The notes under the pieces were generated by a model. That model did no database searches. It saw nothing but the letters and a program-made list of their open reading frames with translations, and had not been told where the DNA came from. The position numbers and the translations under genes are program-made. From Legionellales bacterium (GTDB lineage Bacteria; Pseudomonadota; Gammaproteobacteria; Comchoanobacterales; Comchoanobacteraceae), in the NCBI GenBank assembly GCA_018664045.1, contig JABJPE010000065.1, positions 1 to 62,744 on the forward strand: 62,744 bases of DNA, in the 5' to 3' direction. Shown here piece by piece: positions 1 through 9,378 of this stretch. How positions within the stretch are numbered: position 1 is the stretch's first letter; each line of letters begins with the position of its first letter.

Positions 1-237
1 CATTGCGAGGAGTCAACCCATGTGAAGCGTTAGCGTAGCAAGGTTACGACGTCGCTACGCTCCTCGCAATGACGGGATGTTGCACAGGATTACTAGGGGG
101 AAGCAATAACCGGGATGGTTGGATTGCGACGTCGCTGCGCTCCTCGCAATGACGGGATGTTGCACAGGATCACTAGGGGGAAGCAATAACCGGGATGGCT
201 GGATTGCCGACGTCGCTACGCTCCTCGCAATGACGAG
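1..237. repeat. Tandem array of a palindromic intergenic repeat (80-81 bp period)
   Basis: Three copies of the segment GACGTCGCTACGCTCCTCGC start at 48, 128 and 209, so the period is 80 then 81 bp. Copies 1 and 2 are nearly identical across the whole unit, including a TGCACAGGAT..ACTAGGGGGAAGC core. The first bases (CATTGCGAGGAG) are the inverse complement of the CTCCTCGCAATG end of each unit, so the array begins with an inverted copy. The DNA is clearly richer in G+C than the genes around it. Related copies lie at 9379-9672. No coding potential is seen. The array probably continues to the left of the window. Confidence 0.85.
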
Positions 238-279
238 AATGGAAAATTAATGACAGGAAAATCCCTAGCTAGCAGCTAC

Positions 280-1350
280 TTATGCATCATCAGAAACCAC
301 ATGTAAGGTTCTTGTTGGGAACGCCATTTCAGCACCGTGTTTTTCAACAATTGCAATTATTTTAATCGATACATTTTGCTTAGCTGAAAGGTAATCAGCC
401 CTTTTTGTCTCTTTAGTAAATGCATAAACCTCAAAGTCTATAGAGGAAGCACTAAACTGCAAGAACCTTGCATATGTTAGCATTGTGCTATCTAAAAAAT
501 CATTTTTGTGTAGCATTGCATCAACATCTCTAATTATTTTCTCAATTTTAGCAGCATCATCATAACGCACGCCTATAGACATTTTTATTCTTCGATGTGA
601 CATTCTAGAAGGGTTATCTACTATAATCTTCGAAAACACCGAGTTAGGTATGTAGCGTAGTGTTTTATCAAAAGTTCTTATTTTTGTAAGTCGCATACCA
701 ATTTGCTCAACCACACCTTCTATGTCTCTTTCAGGGGAGCTTATCCAATCACCTATATCAAAAGGCCTATCTAAATATATAAAGAATCCACCAAAAATAT
801 TTGACAATAAATCCTGGCAAGCTAATGCAACGGCTATACCACCAATACCACCAAATGCTAACAGCGCTGAAATGGGAACTCCAAACACAGGCTTAATTAC
901 GTTTAAAACAATTAATATTGTTATTAAAATACTACTAATTTGTGATATGGCCCGAATTGTTGTCTTATCAAACCTGCGCTTTTTCTTTGGAAGCTTAAAA
1001 AGGGTTGACTCAATTTCACCTATAAACCTAATTAAAAACCATAATAGAAAAACATTTACAGTCAAAATTTTTATTACGTCAAAAAGACCTGAGTATGCTT
1101 CAAGAATAATAAATTCTTGTATTATAAAATGAACAGCATAAATAAACCCAAATACGGTTATGAGCATTTTCAAAGGACTGTATAAAGCCTTAATTAAGCA
1201 GTCATCCCAAAATACCGTGGTGGTTTCAGCCTTATTCAACAAGTATTTATATGTTTTTTTCTCTATAAATAAGATTATTGTTGTAAGTAGAACGCATGCA
1301 GCACTTGAAAATAGCCACTTAAACGATAAAACTAAAGAAAGGATATCCAT
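280..1350 (-). CDS. MscS-family mechanosensitive channel (YnaI-like)
   Basis: Small-conductance mechanosensitive channel of the inner membrane, which opens under membrane tension to release solutes. The 356-residue protein has about five hydrophobic segments; the last is the pore helix, rich in Gly and Ala (LLAFGGIGGIAVALACQDL, near residues 163-181). It runs into the MscS beta-domain signature NIFGGFFIYLDRPFDIGDW and then a C-terminal alpha/beta domain. Five membrane segments and about 350 residues fit the YnaI-type branch better than MscS itself (286 residues). The ATG is preceded by AGGTG at good spacing. It is divergent from kbl. The family is clear; the exact paralogue and gating behaviour are not. 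Confidence 0.9.
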   Translation of the reverse strand: MDILSLVLSFKWLFSSAACVLLTTIILFIEKKTYKYLLNKAETTTVFWDDCLIKALYSPLKMLITVFGFIYAVHFIIQEFIILEAYSGLFDVIKILTVNVFLLWFLIRFIGEIESTLFKLPKKKRRFDKTTIRAISQISSILITILIVLNVIKPVFGVPISALLAFGGIGGIAVALACQDLLSNIFGGFFIYLDRPFDIGDWISSPERDIEGVVEQIGMRLTKIRTFDKTLRYIPNSVFSKIIVDNPSRMSHRRIKMSIGVRYDDAAKIEKIIRDVDAMLHKNDFLDSTMLTYARFLQFSASSIDFEVYAFTKETKRADYLSAKQNVSIKIIAIVEKHGAEMAFPTRTLHVVSDDA

Positions 1351-1483
1351 ATTACACCTATTAATTACCTGTTAACACTATAGTAGTTACAATTTACCAA
1401 TAAAGCAACAACCTAACAAACACGACCCTTGACATTTAAACAAGACTAAAGCACGCTAATATAACTAGTAAACGGAGCCGCAG

Positions 1484-2692
1484 ATGTCTAAAGAACTTTT
1501 TTTCAAGCACTTAAACGAACAAGCTAACAAGTTAAAAAATGAGAGCTTATACAAGGAAGAGCAGGTAATTACCAGCCAACAGCAGGCACTTATACAAACT
1601 GAGAATAACAGAGACATAATAAATTTTTGTGCAAATAATTATCTTGGCCTATCGGCTAATGAACATCTAAAAGAAACTGCAAAAAAATCTATTGATAAAT
1701 ATGGCTATGGTCTCTCGTCAGTGCGCTTTATTTGTGGTACCCAAAAACCACATAAAATTTTGGAACAAAAATTAAGTAACTTCCTTCAAACTGAAGATGT
1801 AATATTATACCCTTCATGCTTTGATGCTAACGGTGGTCTGTTTGAAACCATACTAGGCCCTGAAGACGCTGTAATTAGCGACCAGTTAAACCACGCAAGC
1901 ATCATAGATGGAATAAGATTATGCAAAGCGAAACGCTACCGCTACCAAAACAACAGCATGGAAGAGCTGGAAAAATGCTGCCAAAAAGCACAAGCAGATG
2001 GCGCCAGATTCATTCTTATTGTAACAGATGGCGTGTTTTCTATGGATGGGATAATTGCAAACCTACCAGGCATAGTAGAGATAGCCGAAAAACATGATGC
2101 ACTAGTTATGGTAGATGACTGCCATGCCACTGGATTCATGGGAAAAAATGGACGTGGCACGCACGAACACCATGATGTTATCGGCAAAATAGATATAATA
2201 ACTAGCACACTGGGCAAAGCATTAGGTGGAGCTTCAGGTGGATTTACCGCTGGTAGAAAAGAAATAATTGACTGGCTACGACAAAGATCACGCCCTTATT
2301 TATTCTCTAATTCAATAGCTCCGGTTATCGCGGCAACTAGTATTGCTGCGCTCGATCTTATCGAGAATAATTCTAGGTTAATTGCTCAACTACATGATAA
2401 TGCACGTTATTTTAGGGGCAAAATGTCTAGTGAAGGCTTTGATATTATCCCAGGCAACCACCCTATTGTCCCAGTTATGTTTGGCGATGCAAAACTAGCA
2501 TCAGACATGAGTGCTGAGCTTATGAAGCTAGGCATATACGCAATAGCATTTAGCTACCCAGTTGTGCCCATGGACACAGCTAGAATTCGGGTACAAATTT
2601 CAGCAGCACATAACAGAGAACAACTAGATAAAGCCGTAGCAGCATTTAAAATTGCCCGCAACAATCTTAAAAATAAACAGGAAAAGATATGA
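1484..2692 (+). CDS. kbl: 2-amino-3-ketobutyrate CoA ligase (glycine C-acetyltransferase)
   Basis: PLP enzyme that converts 2-amino-3-ketobutyrate plus CoA to glycine and acetyl-CoA, the second step of threonine degradation. At 402 residues it matches the family (398 in E. coli). It has the alpha-oxoamine synthase fold signatures: FCANNYLGL near residue 48, DDCHATG at 211-217, and the PLP lysine K245 in [14 protein letters not shown]. An SD (CGGAG) sits 7 bases before the ATG. The stop overlaps the tdh start in ATGA, so the two enzymes of the pathway are translationally coupled. A TTGACA lies upstream at 1429, but no well-spaced -10 box follows it. Confidence 0.97.
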   Translation: MSKELFFKHLNEQANKLKNESLYKEEQVITSQQQALIQTENNRDIINFCANNYLGLSANEHLKETAKKSIDKYGYGLSSVRFICGTQKPHKILEQKLSNFLQTEDVILYPSCFDANGGLFETILGPEDAVISDQLNHASIIDGIRLCKAKRYRYQNNSMEELEKCCQKAQADGARFILIVTDGVFSMDGIIANLPGIVEIAEKHDALVMVDDCHATGFMGKNGRGTHEHHDVIGKIDIITSTLGKALGGASGGFTAGRKEIIDWLRQRSRPYLFSNSIAPVIAATSIAALDLIENNSRLIAQLHDNARYFRGKMSSEGFDIIPGNHPIVPVMFGDAKLASDMSAELMKLGIYAIAFSYPVVPMDTARIRVQISAAHNREQLDKAVAAFKIARNNLKNKQEKI

Positions 2693-3714
2693 AAGCACTA
2701 GTAAAAAGCAAAAGCACAGTTGGGCTATGGCTAGAAAATGTAGATAAACCACAAATAAATGACGACGAAGTCCTAATAAAAATAAAAAAAACCGCTGTTT
2801 GCGGCACAGACCTACACATTTATAATTGGGATAATTGGGCTCAACAAAACATACCCGTACCCATGGTTGTAGGCCATGAATTTGTTGGTACAATAACAGC
2901 TATTGGGAAACTGGTTAAAGGCTTAAAAATTGGTGATAGAGTATCTGGCGAAGGACACTTAGTCTGCGAAACATGCAGGAATTGTAGAGCAGGACTTAAG
3001 CATCTGTGCCCTAATACCAAGGGTATTGGTGTTAATGTTGCAGGAGCATTTGCAGAATATCTAGCACTCCCAGCTACAAATGTATTCCCAATCCCAAGCA
3101 TCATTACAGATGAAATAGCCTCTATGTTTGATCCATTTGGTAATGCTGTCCATACTGCGCTATCATTTGATTGCTCTGGCGAAGATGTACTCATAACCGG
3201 CGCTGGCCCAATAGGGATTATGTGTGCGCACATCGTAAGACACTTAGGAGCCAGGCACGTAGTCATCACAGATGTTAACCCTCATAGGCTTGAACTAGCA
3301 AAGCAAGTTAAAGGCATCACTTGCATAGATGTATCAACAACAAAAATAACCTCTGTTATGCAGCAACTAGAAATGGCAGAAGGCTTTGATGTAGGGCTTG
3401 AAATATCTGGAAATGAAACCGCATTTAATGACATGATAGATGTTATGCTCAATGGTGGAAAAATAGCAATGCTAGGCCTATACAAGGGTGACATAAAAAT
3501 GGATATGAACAAGGCCATTTTCAAAGGACTAGACTTTAAAGGAATTTATGGGCGTAAAATGTACGAGACCTGGTATAAAATGGTAACTTTAATTCAAAGT
3601 GGCCTTGATGTTTCAGATATAATAACCCATGAATTTAGCTACAAGGACTTCAATGAAGCATTTACGACAATGAATGCAGGCAAGTGCGGCAAAGTAATCT
3701 TAAATTGGGAGTAA
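2689..3714 (+). CDS. tdh: L-threonine 3-dehydrogenase
   Basis: Zinc- and NAD-dependent medium-chain dehydrogenase that oxidises L-threonine to 2-amino-3-ketobutyrate, the substrate of Kbl. It is 341 residues, the same as E. coli Tdh. Visible features are the catalytic zinc Cys38 in [19 protein letters not shown] near residue 64, the structural-zinc cysteines in [15 protein letters not shown], and the Rossmann motif GAGPIG. It overlaps kbl by 4 bases and ends 29 bases before the convergent orphan gene. The kbl-tdh pair implies use of threonine as a source of carbon, glycine and acetyl-CoA, common in bacteria that live on host amino acids (inference). Confidence 0.97.
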   Translation: MKALVKSKSTVGLWLENVDKPQINDDEVLIKIKKTAVCGTDLHIYNWDNWAQQNIPVPMVVGHEFVGTITAIGKLVKGLKIGDRVSGEGHLVCETCRNCRAGLKHLCPNTKGIGVNVAGAFAEYLALPATNVFPIPSIITDEIASMFDPFGNAVHTALSFDCSGEDVLITGAGPIGIMCAHIVRHLGARHVVITDVNPHRLELAKQVKGITCIDVSTTKITSVMQQLEMAEGFDVGLEISGNETAFNDMIDVMLNGGKIAMLGLYKGDIKMDMNKAIFKGLDFKGIYGRKMYETWYKMVTLIQSGLDVSDIITHEFSYKDFNEAFTTMNAGKCGKVILNWE

Positions 3715-3743
3715 CTTACCTAAAAATTAAAGCCAATCATAAA

Positions 3744-5939
3744 TTAAGTCTTTGTCGACGGGCCTCCTCTGCCACCATCTGCATTAGCATGCTGCATTCT
3801 AATGCATCTAGCATTATTTAGGACAGCATATTTACCATCTAATGTTATACGGAATTTAGTATTTTCACCAATTTCTCCTGATTTAACAGCCCCTGATCCA
3901 TCAACAGCAGCTATTTTCGAATTAGCTCCAGTAAAATAATTTGTAAAATAAGGCATTAACGTCTTATAAAACAAAGAATCTTCAAGCATAGATACCATTC
4001 TATCACTACCTTTTACACCTAAGCTATATAACCACAAACACAACTGATCTTCATTTGCTGAATCTTTCGAAAATGATGTGGATACATCATAAGCGACAAA
4101 GGAAAGACATAACACTAAAGCCATACCTAAAGGAAAGCTAGCTATAAATGGCATTGCCAGAACTTGAAAAAGCTGAATATGCGCGAATAAAACCAAATTT
4201 ATAACGCCTACCAAAAGATTAAGCACAACAATAGCTAACTTAGCAAAGCTTAAAACACTGTTTAATATAAGCAAGAAGCCTAAAATAAGCATGAAGGTTA
4301 TTGCATGCTTCCTATAAATCATAGCCACTTTATTTTCTAGACTCTTAGTGTCATCATACCCAAGATATTTAACAAAACCTCCAAAACTTTCTAGTTTTAT
4401 ATTAAATTCAGCATTGTCATTTATAGCTGTCGCTATTTTCTTTTTAACAGCCTCTCTATAACTGTATTTATGATCATCATTATACCCAGTCCATGAATCG
4501 ACCAGATGCCACAAATCTGCAACTAGAAATGAGTTTGTTTCAATCTTTTGATTTATAAACTCATCAGCTTTTACCTTACCTACAACTACTAGTAAATTAT
4601 ATGCTTTTTCAATTTTTAAAGCATCCCCTTGAACAGCATCATTAACTAATCCCATCAAGACATCAAGCCCATTACCAGCCGTATAAAAAGCTTCAAAAAA
4701 CTCAATACACATTTTCATTTTATTTAGGCTTAAAGGGGCAGTTTTATCTTTAATATATTCATCTAGTAGATATTTAAGAATCTTTTCTTTATTTGACTCC
4801 TTGAATCTTGTTACAAGATCAGTACCACCATTTTTATCCAGCCAGCAACATATTTGATCTACCTTCTTTTCATCAAAACATGAATTAGCAACACTAAGTA
4901 AAGCAGAATCTGTAATACCATCAATTTCATTAGGAGCCTGACTATCATCCTTTATATATTGTTTTAATGAATAAACTGCTTGGAGCACCTTCGAATCTTC
5001 AGCCATGATGGCTTCTTCCATATTTTCACGATAAGAACCTTTAAAGTCATCTGTTTCTGTACCCCATGAAGGATCATACTCGACACAAGAAGACACATCG
5101 CCATTATATTTTATTTTTGCTAGATTTTTACTATTTATTTCAGAAGGACGCATTCCTTGCTGATCATGAGCAACAAATAGTTTTTCGCTAACAAATTTAG
5201 GCATGCTTAACTTAATTTCACCTGAATCTTCTCTCTTCCAAATTATATTTAATTTACTATCACCTTCAAATTTAAATGAGCCAAATGCATCTTTTCCTGC
5301 AAGGCTTTCTATTTCCATATTTAAGCGCTCTTTTAACTCATTTAACTTCTCATCATAATCATCCTTAGATCCATCCTCATTCTCAGGAAATAACAAACCC
5401 AAAACATAAGGGTTTTCAAAAAACTCATCAACTGTTACAACATTACTTAAATCTACATTAGTCTGCTGAAAAGTAGAGTAATCTACTTCTTTTTTTCCCA
5501 CAAACATCCCATCAACAACTTCTATCATAGAGTCTGAGGTTAAAAGAATATTTATATTCAAAATATTTTTTTCTAACTTGTAGTAGCAAAACCTACCATT
5601 AAATTGAATAGCTTGCTTTCTTTCACCTTCAAAGGCCATATCAGACCACTGACCTAGAATATGGCTGCTATTTTGAAATTGCATTTTCGAGAAAACCAAT
5701 GCCAAATAACCATCCTTTAATTCAGTTTTTATATTTGATAAACAGCCTTCTACAGTACGCTGGTTAGGCAATATATATTTACCGCCTCCTAATAAAACAA
5801 TAGAAGGGTCACGTCTATGCTCAAAATCCGTATGAAAATAATTGTTCTTTAGAACATTAGCTCCCAAATAACGAGGTTGGAATCCTTTTGCATTATCTTC
5901 TTCATTAGTAGAATCATAGTTATATATATATGTAGGCAT
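3744..5939 (-). CDS. Orphan 731-residue protein with a C-terminal membrane hairpin region; possible effector
   Basis: I do not recognise this protein. It has no N-terminal signal peptide. About 540 mostly hydrophilic, mixed-charge residues are followed by a strongly hydrophobic stretch at about 545-620 (FMLILGFLLILNSVL.., LAIVVLNLLVGVINLVLFA.., MPFIASFPLGMALVLCLSFVAY), enough for three or four membrane passes, and then about 110 hydrophilic residues ending GGRGGPSTKT. A perfect SD (AGGAG) lies 5 bases before the ATG, so it is expressed as its own unit. A large soluble N-terminus, a late hydrophobic hairpin and no homologue that I recognise is a common layout for secreted effectors of intracellular bacteria. 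That role is inference only. Confidence 0.75.
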   Translation of the reverse strand: MPTYIYNYDSTNEEDNAKGFQPRYLGANVLKNNYFHTDFEHRRDPSIVLLGGGKYILPNQRTVEGCLSNIKTELKDGYLALVFSKMQFQNSSHILGQWSDMAFEGERKQAIQFNGRFCYYKLEKNILNINILLTSDSMIEVVDGMFVGKKEVDYSTFQQTNVDLSNVVTVDEFFENPYVLGLLFPENEDGSKDDYDEKLNELKERLNMEIESLAGKDAFGSFKFEGDSKLNIIWKREDSGEIKLSMPKFVSEKLFVAHDQQGMRPSEINSKNLAKIKYNGDVSSCVEYDPSWGTETDDFKGSYRENMEEAIMAEDSKVLQAVYSLKQYIKDDSQAPNEIDGITDSALLSVANSCFDEKKVDQICCWLDKNGGTDLVTRFKESNKEKILKYLLDEYIKDKTAPLSLNKMKMCIEFFEAFYTAGNGLDVLMGLVNDAVQGDALKIEKAYNLLVVVGKVKADEFINQKIETNSFLVADLWHLVDSWTGYNDDHKYSYREAVKKKIATAINDNAEFNIKLESFGGFVKYLGYDDTKSLENKVAMIYRKHAITFMLILGFLLILNSVLSFAKLAIVVLNLLVGVINLVLFAHIQLFQVLAMPFIASFPLGMALVLCLSFVAYDVSTSFSKDSANEDQLCLWLYSLGVKGSDRMVSMLEDSLFYKTLMPYFTNYFTGANSKIAAVDGSGAVKSGEIGENTKFRITLDGKYAVLNNARCIRMQHANADGGRGGPSTKT

Positions 5940-6004
5940 AACAGCTCCTAAAATTTATAATCATTTTGATTATACTTGTTTTTCAACAACATTTAAAGTG
6001 GTGA

Positions 6005-6556
6005 TTACAAGTTTCCATCTGTATAGACAAAACTTTTAGTTTTATTATTTATTTCGAGCAAAATAGACTTATCAAACTCAGCCGCAGTTATGTAGATAAT
6101 CTCACCCATAACAACCGAATCGAATAATATGGTCAGGTCAGAATTTGACATCCTAATGCAGCCATGTGAACCCGGCGTACCAAGTTTAGTGCCATCAGGG
6201 CAGCCATGGATATATATATATCTAGCATAGGTATCTACACTTCCACCTTGATTGAACCCAGGCTCTAACCCTGAAAATCTTATTATGCGGGTTAATATCC
6301 AGTCTCTATCGGGAAATGTCTTTGCAAGATCAGTGCAATAGGTCTCACCTGTTGGCACCCTGCCGACAAAAACAGTATTTAGCTTGGCTCCATGCCCGTA
6401 TAGTTCTGTAATGTAATGAAGTCCTAAAGGGGTTTGATAACTGCCTTCTGCTTGACCTATTCCATTTTTGGCTGAAGAAATAATATAAGAGCTAGTCTCA
6501 TTACCCCTTTCATCTAATTTATAGAGCTTTTGATCAGCAATACTTATTATTATCAT
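6005..6556 (-). CDS. L,D-transpeptidase (YkuD domain), no signal peptide
   Basis: YkuD-fold peptidoglycan L,D-transpeptidase. The catalytic signature is intact: H117 in YIHGCPDG, then SHGCIRM with nucleophile Cys133. The 183 residues are almost entirely the catalytic domain, starting with the typical strand IIISIADQKLYKL. No signal peptide or membrane anchor is seen, which is unusual for an enzyme of the periplasmic wall. It either relies on another export route or belongs to the short ErfK-like family that has no visible leader. Its ATG lies 2 bases after the ppiD stop (TAATTATG) with no SD, so translation depends on ppiD. Function in wall crosslinking is inferred from the family. Confidence 0.88.
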   Translation of the reverse strand: MIIISIADQKLYKLDERGNETSSYIISSAKNGIGQAEGSYQTPLGLHYITELYGHGAKLNTVFVGRVPTGETYCTDLAKTFPDRDWILTRIIRFSGLEPGFNQGGSVDTYARYIYIHGCPDGTKLGTPGSHGCIRMSNSDLTILFDSVVMGEIIYITAAEFDKSILLEINNKTKSFVYTDGNL

Positions 6557-6558
6557 AA

Positions 6559-8460
6559 TTAAATATTATTAAGAGCCTGGTGGTTGCGCTCTATAGTTGC
6601 AGTTTCTTTTAAATAACGCTCAAAGCTAGCAAACTCCCATGCCTTCATATAGCGTGCATAATCATCATGAATCTGGCCTGGGTAGACAGTTAGTGGATTA
6701 GCTGTATGTACATTTGTTAAGCCTATAACAAGCATATTGCCATTTTTAAGCTTGTAACTTCCCCATGAGGACAATTTATCTGTTGGCCTAGGCATTGCAA
6801 AGACATCATCACGAATTTCCATAGCAACTCTATTTATAATGCCATCTAACTTTATATTATCTATATTTTTCCAGCTAAGATTATATTTACTTGTAATAAA
6901 ATCTATATCTTTGCCTGCAGAGAGATATTTTTGACATTTTTTTACTAGCTCATCCGCAGCAATCAGCTGATTGCTCTTCTCAAGAATTTTTTCTATTTTA
7001 GGTTTTGCTAAAGCTAAACTCAGCTCCGATGCAGCAACATGACCTGCAAGATGCATAACCACTACCTGAGTATCATTTATTTTTAGCACGCCTGAATTCA
7101 AATCATTTAAAAGCACATCTTCACTAAAGGCAGCCTGCCTAAACAAGGCATTATTTGAAAAGACATCGCCACCAGAGTCTTTACTAAACTGTGGACTAGT
7201 TCTTATTTTCAAATTTAATTCTGAAGCTATTTGCTCAAGGCCATCAGATGTATAGGCAAGCTCTGCTAAACTCTCATTTAAAGAAACATAGTTTTTTTCA
7301 ACCTGCTCGTTTTTCCAAGCTGCTAACACAGATCTCTTAACATCTGAGTAACTAGGCTCACCGCCTTCTAATCCCAACAGCTGGAGTACAACGTAACCAT
7401 TGGCTGTTTTTACTACTCCAAATGAATCCACATTTAGCTTACTGAGAACACTTATATAGTCGGAGTCAATCTTGCTTTTTAGCTGAAAAGATTTGTTATT
7501 TATTTCATAAATTTTTACAGAACCAGTATTTTCTATGAATTTTGACAATCCAACATCAAGCTCAACATTTGGTATAACTTGCTCTTTTAAAAACTGCTGT
7601 TGCTCTGCAGTTAAGCCAGTGTTTTCTGCATCTGCACTTATTTCATAAACATTAAACTTAAAACGGTGTTCTGTTGTAAAAGCCATTTTATTCTGTTCAA
7701 AATAGGTAGTTAAAGTTTGCTTAGACGGTTTCATTGATTCTGCTAGCGCAGACTTATCTAAAACTACATATTTAACTTTAACTTTCTCTTCTGTATTGAA
7801 ATCAGTTTTATGCTTGTGATAGTACTCTTCTATTGCAGCTGGCTTAACTTTTTCCTTTGCAATGTTTTCTGGGTCAATCTCTAAATACTTTATATCTCTT
7901 TGCTGGTTGAGTAAGTAAGTCAGGTCTGTGAGTTCATATGGCAACATAAAAGCTGACTCGGATAGCCCTACCTGCATCTGCATTACCAGTAAATCTTCAG
8001 AAAGATGGGACAAATATACCTCCTCAGAACCAAAAGACTGCATTACTGTAGATAAATATAGTTGTTCAGAAAATTTATCGCCTTCTTGGAAGTATGGCTG
8101 CGCCAATACATATGAATTTCTGACATTGGCTGGGACCAACATAGAATTATTTAAGGCATACTGTTGTTTTAATTTTTTTATTACTAGGCTGTCCAATAGC
8201 TCTTCACGCATACTGTTTAGCTGCTCTTGAGTTAAGCTTAGCCCAGGCCTAGATTTTAATAATGTGAATTTACTTTTTTCGTATAAGTGCTGTAACGCTG
8301 ACTTACTTATCGAATCACCGTTAACATTTACTACCGTAACATCGTTACTAGTTGTTTTAGCGTAGTAACTAACACCACCGAGGCATATTATTAATGCCAG
8401 CAGGACGACTACTATAGTGCCAGCTATTCCTGATGCTTTTCTTTTTATATCCGTTAACAT
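6559..8460 (-). CDS. ppiD: Periplasmic folding chaperone PpiD (SurA-N/parvulin family)
   Basis: Inner-membrane-anchored periplasmic chaperone that helps newly secreted outer-membrane and periplasmic proteins at the Sec exit. At 633 residues it is close to E. coli PpiD (623). One membrane anchor lies at about residues 12-34 (GIAGTIVVVLLALIICLGG), followed by a SurA-N type region (VNVNGDSISKSALQHLYEK) and a degenerate parvulin segment near 330-370. The classic parvulin active-site motifs are not obvious, as in other PpiD proteins with little PPIase activity. It lies downstream of hupB, the usual gammaproteobacterial order, with two tRNA genes between. No SD is visible before the ATG. Confidence 0.9.
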   Translation of the reverse strand: MLTDIKRKASGIAGTIVVVLLALIICLGGVSYYAKTTSNDVTVVNVNGDSISKSALQHLYEKSKFTLLKSRPGLSLTQEQLNSMREELLDSLVIKKLKQQYALNNSMLVPANVRNSYVLAQPYFQEGDKFSEQLYLSTVMQSFGSEEVYLSHLSEDLLVMQMQVGLSESAFMLPYELTDLTYLLNQQRDIKYLEIDPENIAKEKVKPAAIEEYYHKHKTDFNTEEKVKVKYVVLDKSALAESMKPSKQTLTTYFEQNKMAFTTEHRFKFNVYEISADAENTGLTAEQQQFLKEQVIPNVELDVGLSKFIENTGSVKIYEINNKSFQLKSKIDSDYISVLSKLNVDSFGVVKTANGYVVLQLLGLEGGEPSYSDVKRSVLAAWKNEQVEKNYVSLNESLAELAYTSDGLEQIASELNLKIRTSPQFSKDSGGDVFSNNALFRQAAFSEDVLLNDLNSGVLKINDTQVVVMHLAGHVAASELSLALAKPKIEKILEKSNQLIAADELVKKCQKYLSAGKDIDFITSKYNLSWKNIDNIKLDGIINRVAMEIRDDVFAMPRPTDKLSSWGSYKLKNGNMLVIGLTNVHTANPLTVYPGQIHDDYARYMKAWEFASFERYLKETATIERNHQALNNI

Positions 8461-8485
8461 TTAACACACACACATGAATTAAAAG

Positions 8486-8562
8486 TGGCGGAGCGGACGG
8501 GACTCGAACCCGCGACCCCCGGCGTGACAGGCCGGTATTCTAACCAACTGAACTACCGCTCC
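8486..8562 (-). tRNA. tRNA-Asp (anticodon GTC)
   Basis: Complete cloverleaf on the minus strand. The acceptor GGAGCGG pairs with CCGCTCC, the D-arm contains TAGTTCAGTTGGTTAGAAT, the anticodon loop CTGTCAC carries GTC, and the T-loop is GGTTCGAGTCC. Discriminator G is followed by an encoded CCA. It sits 2 bases after tRNA-Val, so both come from one precursor, probably with hupB. Confidence 0.97.
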
Positions 8563-8564
8563 AC

Positions 8565-8640
8565 TGGTGGGTACTGAGGGATTCGAACCCCCGACATTCG
8601 CCTTGTAAGGGCGACGCTCTACCAACTGAGCTAAGTACCC
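8565..8640 (-). tRNA. tRNA-Val (anticodon TAC)
   Basis: Complete cloverleaf on the minus strand. The acceptor GGGTACT pairs with AGTACCC, the D-arm is TAGCTCAGTTGGTAGAGC, the anticodon loop CTTACAA carries TAC, and the T-arm is GGGGGTTCGAATCCC. Discriminator A is followed by an encoded CCA. It lies between hupB and tRNA-Asp. Confidence 0.97.
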
Positions 8641-8681
8641 AATACTAGCAGCAATATTGCCGCTAGCATCAATATCAAAAA

Positions 8682-8960
8682 TTAACCTTCGTTAACTTTT
8701 TCGCTAAAATCGCGTCCTGCTTTAAACTTAGCACTCCAACGACCTTTAATTTGCATTTTTTCACCTGTTGCTGGATTTCTGCCTTCACGAGCATCTCTCC
8801 AAGAACGCGCCCATGTTCCAAAACCAACTAAAGTTACTTTTTCGCCATTACCAACAGCATTTTTAACAACTTCAACAAATGCACTTAGGCACTTAGAAAC
8901 TGATGCTTTTGGAAGACCTGACATTTCGCTTATTGCTGTTACAAGTTCATCTCTGTTCAT
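8682..8960 (-). CDS. hupB: DNA-binding protein HU (beta type)
   Basis: Nucleoid-associated histone-like protein that bends and compacts DNA as a dimer. It is 92 residues, the usual HU length. The N-terminal helices MNRDELVTAISEMSGLPKA are typical. The DNA-binding arm carries GRNPATGEKM, including the intercalating proline, and ends in FKAGRDFSEKVN. The arm differs from the standard HU sequence, with Trp residues at TWARSWRDAR and GRWSAKF. GAGGTC lies 6 bases before the ATG. A consensus promoter and an operator-like dyad lie just upstream. In relatives lon normally precedes it; here a repeat-filled gap does. Confidence 0.95.
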   Translation of the reverse strand: MNRDELVTAISEMSGLPKASVSKCLSAFVEVVKNAVGNGEKVTLVGFGTWARSWRDAREGRNPATGEKMQIKGRWSAKFKAGRDFSEKVNEG

Positions 8961-8989
8961 ATATATGACCTCTATATAATTAATTAAGG

Positions 8990-9013
8990 GTATATCACCC
9001 CGTCGGTGTATAC
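8990..9013. promoter_or_regulatory. Operator-like dyad at the hupB start site
   Basis: Arms GTATATCACC and GGTGTATAC pair over 9 bases with one bulge, around a 5-base centre (CCGTC). The dyad directly abuts the hupB -10 box, and the expected transcription start (about 9007) falls inside it. That position fits a protein-binding operator better than an RNA hairpin. The binding protein is unknown. Confidence 0.45.
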
Positions 9014-9043
9014 TTTATACCAGCTCCAAGGAATATATGTCAA
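9014..9043 (-). promoter_or_regulatory. Sigma-70 promoter of hupB
   Basis: On the minus strand a perfect TTGACA (9038-9043) is followed by an 18-base spacer and TATAAA (9014-9019). A TG one base before the -10 gives an extended -10 element (TGGTATAAA). This is the strongest-looking promoter in the window and suits an abundant nucleoid protein plus the two tRNAs behind it. Confidence 0.8.
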
Positions 9044-9378
9044 GCTATATAGGCTCAATAAAAGTATTTTTTTTGCAATTAATGTTTATGCCGACTATAA
9101 AAACGCAAAAAAAACAACCTTGAACGTTGAATTAAAAGAACATTTAACAATACAGGCCTTCTTAACAAGAAATAAACAATAATTTTATGTGCTAGCATAC
9201 TTTGTTCCCAGAGAAAAATGCACCCTGAAAAAACAAATAGACATAAAATAATAAAGCTAAAACAACATTTAGAAGAATTTAGTTAATGCATATACTAGCA
9301 TTATAAGAAAGCAGCAAAAAAGCCATGACACAAAAAAACATTAAGCAATCAATTTAAGGTACATAATCTACCAAATAT
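9044..9378. other. AT-rich intergenic stretch with nothing recognisable
   Basis: About 335 bases upstream of the hupB promoter. The stretch is very AT-rich, with poly-A runs and stop codons in all frames. I see no tRNA, no long hairpin and no reading frame with an SD. It may be decayed sequence left where lon or another gene would sit in relatives, but no residual similarity is visible to me. Confidence 0.5.

Noticed and set aside
722..1132. 136-residue frame opposite the MscS gene
   Set aside because: It is antisense to a clear MscS-family protein and has no SD or family motif.
1429..1462. TTGACA with TAATAT before kbl as a promoter
   Set aside because: The spacer is 22 bases, too long for a sigma-70 promoter.
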